DNA from: Raphanus sativus
Lineage: Eukaryota; Streptophyta; Magnoliopsida; Brassicales; Brassicaceae
Assembly (NCBI RefSeq): GCF_000801105.2
Contig: NC_079515.1
Coordinates: forward strand, 9,796,001 to 9,860,000
DNA length: 64,000 bases
Direction: 5' to 3'
Below the pieces are notes generated by a model. The model worked only from the letters and a program-made list of their open reading frames with translations. It did not search any database and was not told the DNA's origin. The position numbers were made by a program, and so were the translations under genes. Positions within the stretch are counted from its first letter, which is position 1; every line of letters begins with the position of its first letter. This document shows positions 1-7,750 of the stretch, in pieces.

Positions 1-174
1 GTTTGAAACAACAAGCAACTAAAATATAACACTATTGTATTTAAATAAGTCATATACATTTTTTGAAAATATGCTTAATGTTTATATTATATATCACTAA
101 TGGTGTAAACACAAAAAAAAATGTAAATATAAAGAAAAATATATATTCGCGCAGTTGCACGGATCGAGGTCTAG
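1..174 (+). mobile_element. Helitron-like 3' end, truncated by the window edge
   Basis: AT-rich DNA ends with an imperfect GC-rich inverted repeat (CGCGCA gt TGCACGG, about 148-162), nine bases, then CTAG at 171-174 followed by T. A small hairpin just before CTRR|T is the normal 3' terminus of Helitrons. The 5' end is outside the window and no replicase is visible. The same type of end recurs at 21920, 24374 and 50009 on the other strand. The assignment is by terminal structure only. Confidence 0.42.
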
Positions 175-567
175 TACTAGATTAAAATAAATGGATAAAG
201 TATCGGTATCACTTCAAACTTTTCAACGTTTTTGTTTGATTATCTCACCTAATTTCCCTTATTTTTGTGGAATAAATCTTTTATGTTAACAACTTAGTTA
301 AAACTTAAAAAGCACAAAATTATAGAGTATTCGTTTATTTTGCCTGTTTCTCTAAGCTTCTATTTGATTTATGTAAAAACATAAAATATGATCTAGTTTG
401 GCTTTTACATAATTGTATCGGTTAGTTCATCTTTTCAGAAGTTATTTACTTTTATTACCATATAATGATCGACCATTCCTATTATAAATAGACCTTCCAT
501 TTTTGCTCTATATCTTGTCTCTACCTCAGTGACACAAACCCAAAGAGTATTGAGAAAAACAAGATCG
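175..567 (+). promoter_or_regulatory. Upstream region and TATA box of the peroxidase gene
   Basis: AT-rich non-coding DNA. A TATAAATA box lies at 483-490, about 80 bases before the ATG at 568, so transcription probably starts near 515. A CT-rich leader with no upstream ATG follows. Confidence 0.55.
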
Positions 568-1965
568 ATGAACTCAACAAAGACGATGAAGCTATTAAAT
601 GTCATGGCTGCCTTTGCAGGGATGGTTCTTGTGGGAATGGTTGTGTCATCAGATGCTCAGCTTCAAATGAATTTCTACGCCAAAAGCTGTCCAAAAGCAG
701 AGAAAATAATTTCGGATCACATTGAAAAGCATATCCATAGTGGTCCTTCTTCTCTTGCAGCTCCTCTCATCAGAATGCACTTCCATGATTGCTTCGTCAG
801 GGTATTTATTCTTCAATCTGTTTCATTTATTTATATATGTTTTGTATTTTCCTATTTACGTATATGAATAAATATCCACACACATCAAGTTCAATAGCTT
901 AACAAAAATGATGAATATCAAATATACAAATTGGTAATTTGATAGTAGTAAAATTTGAGATAGAGGAGAATATTTGAGATAACAAATATTTGTTTAGCAC
1001 TGACATTGATTTTGAACAACAATGAAGGGATGTGATGGATCAGTGTTGATAAATTCAACATCTGGGAACGCAGAGAAAGATGCACCACCAAATCTAACAC
1101 TTAGAGGATTCGGTTTCGTAGAGAGAATAAAGACTATTCTTGAAGCAGAGTGTCCTAAGACTGTATCCTGCGCTGATATCATCGCTTTGACCGCTAGAGA
1201 CGCAGTTGTTGCCACCGTAAGCAGATACTTCACAAAATTTGCAGCTCACTTTGTAAGTTAAACAATACTGAAGTTATAACTATAATTTTTTTTTGTACAG
1301 GGAGGTCCTTGGTGGAGTGTTCCGACCGGAAGAAGAGACGGTAGGATCTCAAATTTGACCGAGGCTACGAACAACATTCCCCCGCCAACTAGTAACTTCA
1401 CCACGTTACAACGACTTTTCGGTAACCAAGGCCTTAGTCTCAAAGACCTTGTCCTACTCTCCGGTAAGTTTCAAATAACCGGAAATAACCAAATTGCTTA
1501 GTGGTCTCGGTAGGGGGCTCACACTTTCCTGTGTTTGTTTTTGTTTTAGGGGCTCACACTATTGGTGTCTCGCATTGTTCTTCCATGAATACTCGTCTCT
1601 ACAACTTCTCGACGACGGTCAAACAAGATCCAGCTCTGGACAGCGCGTACGCAGCGAACCTAAAGGCCAACAAATGCAAGAGCCTCAACGACAACACCAC
1701 CATCATCGAGATGGATCCAGGTAGCCGTAAAAGCTTTGATCTCAGTTACTACAGGCTTGTCCTGAAGAGGAGAGGTCTCTTTCAGTCTGATTCTGCTTTG
1801 ACCACGAACTCAGCCACGTTAAAGATGATCAACGACTTGGTCAACGGTTCTGAAGAGAAGTTTTACAAGGCTTTCGCTAAGTCAATGGAGAAGATGGGGA
1901 CAGTTAAAGTGAAGACGGGCTCAGCCGGTGTGATCAGGACAGTTTGTTCTGTTGCCGGAAGTTAA
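568..1965 (+). CDS. PER30: Class III peroxidase, PER30-type (333 aa)
   Basis: Secreted haem peroxidase that oxidises phenolics with H2O2 in the cell wall or apoplast. Four exons: 568-801, 1028-1216, 1301-1463, 1550-1965, with the three introns at the classical positions of this family. A hydrophobic signal peptide ends near SSDA|QLQ. The distal catalytic site is in LIRMHFHDCFVR (Arg and His) at the end of exon 1. The proximal haem ligand His is in LLSGAHTIG at the exon 3/4 junction. The cysteines expected for four disulfides are present, and FVR|GCDGS joins in frame. The start is the first ATG after the TATA box; a GTG further upstream is ignored. The sequence closely resembles remembered Arabidopsis PER30 (At3g21770), whose genomic neighbours are also the neighbours here. 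No disabling change was seen. Intron 3 contains a partial copy of its own acceptor (see findings). Confidence 0.95.
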
Positions 1966-2396
1966 CTAGCCTTGTCGGAAAGCGGTTTTATGTTCTGTTT
2001 TACAAATTGTTCATTGTTGTTATATTTTGACTCTTGAGTGTAAAAGTGTTGTTTTTTTTTTTTGAGAAAAAGTGTTGTTAATTTGATTTCAATGTTTGAT
2101 TTGGGTTTATGGCATGCACCCAAAAAAAATTTCTGTTTGTGGTTCAATTAAAATGAAATTTTTAATAAATATCTTCAATAGTTGCAATGAACTGTATACA
2201 AATATCAAATATGACTCTTTTGAGGCATAGGAACTGATAAAATTACTTTGGTGTCTCCTTACAAGACTACCTTTATATTTCAACCCTAAGTCACAAACTA
2301 ACGTCTTGAGAACAACCTTTTAGAACACAAAGCCTCAAAGTGCTCCATGTTCTTTTAGAACACACCAACTTGAAAATACATGTCATGTTATTCCAG
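1966..2396. other. Convergent intergenic region, no gene seen
   Basis: The 3' flanks of the peroxidase (+) and the UGT71B6 pseudogene (-). AT-rich, with T-runs and no reading frame of note. Confidence 0.6.
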
Positions 2397-4085
2397 TTAA
2401 GCGATATTATCCATCACGTCTTGAACAAACTTTTGTAAAGCAATGCGTGATGATCCACCCTCCATCAAGGCGACATGGCATTTCTCGCTGGTCTCCTTCA
2501 CTCTCTTCCTAACGTCACTACCCTGCTCCATCAGAACCCTTATCCCTCTCTCGATTTCCTCGGCCTCCACGAGTTCCATCTCCGTCCTCCCCAACAACAG
2601 ATCTCCTCGCCAGTACTTCCTAATCTCCACCGACAATCCAAGCTCCTCCACCATCTCGAAGGCGTTGAACTTCTGTTCCGCGTAAAGCGGCCAGATGGCC
2701 GTGGGAACTCCGAACCACAGACTCTCCAGCGTCGAGTTCCACCCGCCGTGAGAGATGAAACCTCCGATGGCCGGCTTCTCCAGCACGGCCGCTTGTGGCG
2801 CCCAGCCAATCACCTTCCCTCTCGCCTCCGTTCGATCAATAAACCCTTCCGGGAGAATCTCCTCCAAGTTGGAGAATTCACGAGGAGGTTCCTTCATTAC
2901 GTTTGGAGATGCACGTCGGAGAGACCAGATAAACCGGTGGCCGGTTCTCTCCAGCGCGGTGGCGATTTCTCTCGCTTGTTCCTCGCCGAAGCCTCCCATG
3001 CTCCCGAAGCAGAGGAACACTACCGAACCAGCCGGTTGCTCATCAAGCCATTCCAAAATCTCCGCTTCTTTTACGTCCGTGTCGTTTCTGAGGTGCAACA
3101 CTGGCCCCACTGGACGGGATGAGGTAGCACAAGTGGTAAGGACCTTGGGGGCCAATGGTCATGCTCCTGGGTTCGAACCACCTGGAGGGGAACTACCTCT
3201 TCCATGTCACCAAATGCGGTACTGGGTGTTGGGCCTTGTCCTCAGCCCAGGTATAACCCTCCCGGGTGAAGTGGACCGCTGCCTGACCGGGCCCGGGGGA
3301 ATGATCCGCGTAAGTGGAGAACCCCGGATTATCAAAAAAAAAAAAAAAAACACTGGCCCCACTGAGTAGGCGGGAGGAGTGTCACCATCACCGTTGGAGA
3401 GAAACTTCAACGCATGAGGCTCAAGCTCAGCGAGGGTATTTACTAAAATACCCTTAGTCTCTCTGAATCTTCTCGCTTGAGTTCGGAAGAATGAGAACCA
3501 CTCTTTTGATTTGAATATGTAAGGAAGACATTTCAACGGATACGGACGAGTCAAAATCGGAACCACCAACTCAGCGTCCGAGTCTTCGAACTCGCTCGTG
3601 TCGTACTTATTCTCCTCGGGGGAGTCGTACATGAACTGCATGTGAAGCAAAAGTCCGAGAAACCCAGCGTTGGATGTGTAAAACAAGTAACTAGGAACCC
3701 CTAGTTCGTTGGCTACGTCTATCATGCACGTGCAGTACATGTCGACCACAAATCCAGCGAGACGAGGCGTGTCAGAGTCAGGTCGAGTCGGTTCAAGGAG
3801 TTTTGCAACCGCGTCTTTGACTAGTGGCTTCAGTTTTTGGACGTGGCAATCGGTCGCCTTTAGCTCGGTGGGTTGGTTTTCGCCGGAGATTACTTCGTAG
3901 CGGAGACGGGTATTGGATGCGGCGGTGAGAGAGGCGATCGTAGAGGTGGTTTTGGAGTCGAAAGATATGATGATTACGGTGATGGAGAGGCGGTTGTTTT
4001 CATCGAGTAGTCGCTCCGCCATCTCCACGGTAGCCATTAGATGACCGGTTGCCGGAGAAGGAATGAATACCAGCTCCATTTTCAT
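2397..4085 (-). pseudogene. UGT71B6: UGT71B6-like glucosyltransferase disrupted by a SINE
   Basis: Single-exon family 1 UDP-glucosyltransferase. Without the insert (3113-3364 including one target copy) the gene would encode about 478 aa, the usual length. The N-terminal acceptor half (4085 down to 3365, about 240 residues; starts MKMELVFIPSPATGHL) and the C-terminal donor half are both well preserved. The donor half holds the PSPG box at about 2673-2804, from WAPQ through [14 protein letters not shown] to EQKFNAF. The insert is 252 bp, a multiple of three, so both halves stay in one frame, but the SINE brings a stop at 3207-3209. Translation would end after 292 residues without the sugar-nucleotide site. 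Arabidopsis UGT71B6 conjugates abscisic acid with glucose. The flanking halves carry no other lesion, which suggests a young insertion. Confidence in the identity is high; loss of function is an inference. Confidence 0.9.
3113..3348 (+). mobile_element. tRNA-derived SINE inserted in UGT71B6
   Basis: Flanked by a perfect 16 bp target duplication (AACACTGGCCCCACTG at 3097-3112 and 3349-3364). It has an RNA polymerase III A box (TAGCACAAGTGG, 3125-3136), a B box (GGTTCGAACC, 3170-3179), a GC-rich unrelated body and a 3' A-tract at 3334-3350. It is antisense to the host gene. Its 3' end, CCCGGATTATC before the A-tract, matches the tail of the second SINE at 21494-21720. It encodes no protein and depends on LINE enzymes for movement. 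Confidence 0.93.
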
Positions 4086-4700
4086 TTTGTTATTGCTATT
4101 TTGGTGTGTTGTTGTATTGTTGTATTGCCTAGAGGAGGAGATAAGAAGATAAGAAAATAATTAACGATGAGAAATTTTAATGTAGTTTTATTTGTAGTCT
4201 ATCGTCAGAGATGTGTTGATTGGTGAATAATTTTCAAACTCATGTGAGACATGTTTGTTTCTATATAAAATTTTACTTTCATATATGGTTTCTTCCTACA
4301 CGTTAATTTCGATAGTCTTTTTCATGGTTAGAGAGGTAAGGTGGATATTGGTCCCATACCACGTTAGATCTTCACGTTGTGTTCAATTCTGTTCATAAAC
4401 ATGAAAAAGGTGCTTGTACTATACATGAACCTATCTCCAGTTGAAAGTATAGCAAAAAGATAGCAACGAAAAGAAAAAGAAAAGATAGACAGCACAAGAC
4501 ATTATATCCTCTGGTTAACTTAGACAGTATGTCTGTTTTATATCCTCTGGTCTAAACGAGGAAAAACAAACAAGTCACAACATATGTATATTCCGCTAAG
4601 AAAAGAACCCCCCATTAATCATGTTCTTAGCCAAAATAACTATTGGTTTCACATCAAGAAGTGTCAGCCGCCTAGAGGAGGTCAATTTCACACAAAAATC
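4086..4700. other. Divergent intergenic region upstream of UGT71B6
   Basis: AT-rich DNA with no gene seen. A TATA-like TATATAGA (minus strand, near 4265) could serve UGT71B6. The right part leads into the snoRNA promoter. Confidence 0.5.
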
Positions 4701-4708
4701 TAACTATA

Positions 4709-4843
4709 TGGGCTATTATTTGGGCCTAATACTAAAGGGCTAGGTTTTTAACTATTGGGCTGTCCTGGAAGCAAAACCCTACAAAGATGTTGTAACCGCT
4801 AGTCGGTAGGTAAAACCCTAATGCGCCTGTGTCGTATATATAT
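4709..4843 (+). promoter_or_regulatory. snoRNA-type promoter: site II elements, telo boxes, TATA
   Basis: Three site II motifs (TGGGCT 4709-4714, TGGGCC 4721-4726, TGGGCT 4756-4761), two telo boxes (AAACCCTA near 4775 and AAACCCTAA 4813-4821) and a TATATATAT stretch at 4835-4843 occur in this order. In plants this combination marks ribosomal-protein and snoRNA genes. The first snoRNA begins 155 bases after the TATA box and no protein reading frame follows, so it most likely drives a polycistronic snoRNA precursor. Confidence 0.7.
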
Positions 4844-4997
4844 GGTTTGTCTTCTATATTGAAAAGAAACACCATAGCTACTTGCTTCTATATCGCTTCT
4901 GTCTACTTAGCTTTAGAATGAATTTATAGGATCTTTTTTTGTTGTCTTTAGGGTAATTATTGATTTTGGTTTTGAATTGGTGGCGGGTGTGAAGATG

Positions 4998-5096
4998 GGA
5001 TATGGTGATGAAACGAATAATTTCGTGGACTAGAGTTTCAGATCTGGGCTCTTCACCCAGTAGTTGAAGATACAACCCTTGGCTGTCTGAGTATCC
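4998..5096 (+). ncRNA. Box C/D snoRNA 1, guide to 25S rRNA
   Basis: Terminal stem GGATAT (4998-5003) pairs with GTATCC (5091-5096) and brackets a perfect C box GTGATGA (5005-5011) and D box CTGA (5087-5090). The 11 bases before the D box, CCCTTGGCTGT, are the exact complement of ACAGCCAAGGG in 25S rRNA (remembered sequence), a stretch conserved across eukaryotes. By the D+5 rule the methylated base would be the second C of ACAGC. This is the region served in yeast by snR64 and in mammals by SNORD74, though that equivalence is from memory. It belongs to a three-gene cluster. Confidence 0.8.
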
Positions 5097-5162
5097 TCCT
5101 TTTTGTTCTCCCCTCCACCACAATCGTATAGTTTTTTTTTAAATCTGATTTTCTTTTTAAAT

Positions 5163-5253
5163 ATAGCCGATGAGGATAAAAACAATTATCTTAGCGGATT
5201 TCAGTGAGGTTTTTTAAAGCAATGATCTGAATTGTTACACACACTGAGGCTAT
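5163..5253 (+). ncRNA. Box C/D snoRNA 2, guide to 25S rRNA
   Basis: ATAGCC (5163-5168) and GGCTAT (5248-5253) form a perfect terminal stem. The C box is the variant CGATGA (5168-5173, first U replaced by C) and the D box is CTGA (5244-5247). The ten bases before the D box, TTGTTACACA, are complementary to UGUGUAACAA in 25S rRNA (remembered sequence around UGUGUAACAACUCACC). The D+5 rule points to the last U of UGUGU. A possible C' box, TGATCTGA, lies at 5223-5230. The weak C box makes this the least certain of the three. Confidence 0.7.
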
Positions 5254-5297
5254 TTTATTTCGACATAACTAATTTGAGTTTTCTCCTGTTGATTGTT

Positions 5298-5414
5298 TTG
5301 ATGCGATGATGATAAAACCGCACGGAGGTGCATGAAGGGCAGTGGACAAAACATTAATATGTTTTGCCGTGAGCTCTCTTTAACTAAACGACTTCTCCTT
5401 CCACTGAGCATCAA
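5298..5414 (+). ncRNA. Box C/D snoRNA 3, guide to the 3' end of 18S rRNA
   Basis: A seven-base terminal stem, TTGATGC (5298-5304) with GCATCAA (5408-5414), encloses a perfect C box ATGATGA (5306-5312) and D box CTGA (5404-5407). ACGACTTCTCCTTCC, one base before the D box, is a 15-base perfect complement of GGAAGGAGAAGTCGT near the 3' end of 18S rRNA. By the D+5 rule the target is the second A of GGAAGG. The interior holds a perfect hairpin, CAAAACAT-TAAT-ATGTTTTG. At 117 nt it is longer than a minimal C/D snoRNA. Confidence 0.8.
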
Positions 5415-6590
5415 CAATTAGATTTTTCACCTTCATTAATTTCATTTTGTTCTTTATATACGGTATTTGAATGAAAGGAGGCGTCTTTTACCAATTCTGA
5501 GGGATAAAAACAGTTCCTTTAGGTATAATGGCATTGACGCAATATTGATTTGTGCTATATCCTGATCATCTGACCTTTTTTATGTTATTTGATCCTGGAA
5601 ATGCCTCGCATATTACTTCTTTTACTTTAATATCAACTTTATTCTTCTAAATCAATCTGCGGAGGTCCTTCATGATCAGTGTATCTAAAGATGCGATGGA
5701 TAGATTTAATTTGATGGTACAAAATATTAAACCTAAGTTTCACGGCAAATGTTCATAGTGCCAGAAAGTTGAAATGTGCTAGACCCCCTGTGTGTGCATC
5801 ATAAAATATGAATGTTGAATATAATTCTCAGTTTTATTATTATGTGAGGAAGAAATTTATCATCTTTCTTGTTTACACTTTTATTGTAATTTCTAAATTC
5901 ACGTCCTTGATTCGTTTACCATGCTGCCTGATCAAAGTGAATGTAACTGAGAATACATTGCAATTGGTTAACTTACATCACACTGTATGATTAAATTGAG
6001 TATTACTGAGCCTGTTCATTACGCACCTGTCAGTAGGAATAGCATCTTCTTGTGGATATTTTATTGAGACGAGCACATTTTATTGTGGATGTATTAACAG
6101 AATCATTTCACACGCATCAGGGAAATATGCTACTTTACCTGTCAATGGTCATCGGTACATACTCTAGTGATGGACATGTGATCTGCAATCTATTTAAAAT
6201 GTTAGGAAAAATTAGTCAAGTCCGAGTTCTACTGTTGGAAACACAGGCCGGCATCCGAGGCTAAACTGTGGTTTGTCGTGAGCTTTGAGAACCACTCTAA
6301 TTGGTAATAGGTGAGCTCAGTAAGCTAGAATCAACAATGCACTTGAGAAGAGGATGAATGAAGTTATGGAAAGCTAATCAATTTGATGAGAGGTACCTGC
6401 GTACACTTGGTCGAAGGTTTTGAGCTGAAAGGGAGCTTCGCAATTGAAATGATCGAATTCTTCTCCATTTTGTTATCATCAGCAACAAGGTTGATCTGAT
6501 CTTCTCAATCAGAATCCATGTCTATTGTAAAGGTTGAACAACACTTTATTCTGTTATTGTCATGACTCTATTCTCGCAACAATTAGTAAA
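5415..6590. other. Non-coding region after the snoRNA cluster
   Basis: No convincing protein gene. It may hold more of the snoRNA precursor. CTGATCAT (about 5562) and ATGATCAG (about 5672), and ATTCAC (about 5898) and GTGAAT (about 5937), are inverted repeats that could be H/ACA or C/D stems, but no complete box set was found. Confidence 0.4.
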
Positions 6591-6592
6591 TA

Positions 6593-6861
6593 CTCCCTCC
6601 GTTTCATAATACTTGATGTTTTACTCTAGTGCACAAAGATTAAGAAAACTATATTTCTTTAATAAAAAATATATTTCTTTAATAAAAAATATTTTAAAGA
6701 TATAATTTTAAAATCAATTAACCAATAACAAAAAAAAGTGTAAAACCTAATTGGTTGAACAGTTTTCAATAAAGTTAAAGTAACCTTAAAATTTCAAAAC
6801 TTCATCTAATTTGAAACAAAATTATCCTTCTAAAACATCAACTATTATGAAACGGAGGGAG
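6593..6861. mobile_element. Stowaway-type MITE (Tc1/mariner)
   Basis: Starts CTCCCTCCGTTTCATAAT and ends with its inverted complement ATTATGAAACGGAGGGAG. It is flanked on both sides by the TA target duplication (6591-6592 and 6862-6863). About 269 bp, AT-rich inside, no reading frame. The CTCCCTCCGT terminus is the Stowaway signature. An internal direct repeat, ATATTTCTTTAATAAAAAAT, occurs twice around 6652-6690. Confidence 0.9.
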
Positions 6862-6863
6862 TA

Positions 6864-7750
6864 CCATATAAGCATTGTAAGAGTGAATATAGAATTTAAA
6901 ATTAACAAATATTTGGAGTATGGTTTAGCGCAGTATGTACTAATTGAAACCGTTGGCATGTGTTAAAAAATAAGAAACTAGTCGATTTCCTGCAAACATT
7001 AGAGAAACCGTTTGTATGTGATCTCTGTTCTTAAATAGATCACATTTTCCAAAAGGAAATCAATCATGTATATACATGAAGCTAAACCTTGCAGAAATCA
7101 GCAGAGAACACTTGGGAGAAACCAACTTTTTTAAACAGTCCGCGTAAAACGCTTTAGCATCACCTCGGAATATTATACCCCAGCAGAAGAATCTTTTGAC
7201 TTCTCACAATGAAACGCATATGAACGTTTTAACTTCCCTTTGTAACATCCATGTCTTGAAGTGCGTATTCTGCCTTTGTCGCTTTTCTTTACTTCTTATC
7301 ATAAGCATTTGAGCCAGCCATTAACTTCCATTCTTGTATCATGAACTTGAAATCAGGAGTAGAAATACGGAGAAGATCCTGTTTAACCAAACGGCAAAAG
7401 CCTCTAAAACTGTTAGTCTTCAGCCTTGTCTTGCCACATCAGCTTTAATCAACACAAGTACTGAGGTCCTCTCCATTTGTTTCTTACTCCTACTGTCCTA
7501 CATCATCACTCTCCGTTTACTTTCTCATGCAGATGACTGTGGATAGAGAGTATACATAATAAGTGTTTTCGTAAACGTAAACAACCCTTACAAGTTGAGT
7601 TCTGATATTTGCGTAAAGAAGCTTTTTTTAAAAATAGAAGTGTATATAGTAAACAAACACTTGTTCCTTAACCGGGAAAATTTCCCTAATCAGGGTTTAG
7701 ATAGGCAAAACTGGGAAGGTTCATGTTCTTATGACCTCAAAAACATAAAA
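6864..7750. other. Intergenic and ATXR2 3' region, no gene seen
   Basis: No coding sequence recognised. The right end is the probable 3' UTR of the minus-strand ATXR2 gene, whose stop codon is at 7751. Confidence 0.5.

Noticed and set aside
3125..3179. A and B box suggesting a tRNA gene (also at 21507-21560)
   Set aside because: No cloverleaf can be drawn, and the poly-A tail and target duplications show SINEs.
6382..6427. C box-like TTGATGA and D box-like CTGA, possible fourth snoRNA
   Set aside because: No terminal stem next to the boxes and no recognised rRNA complement before the D box.
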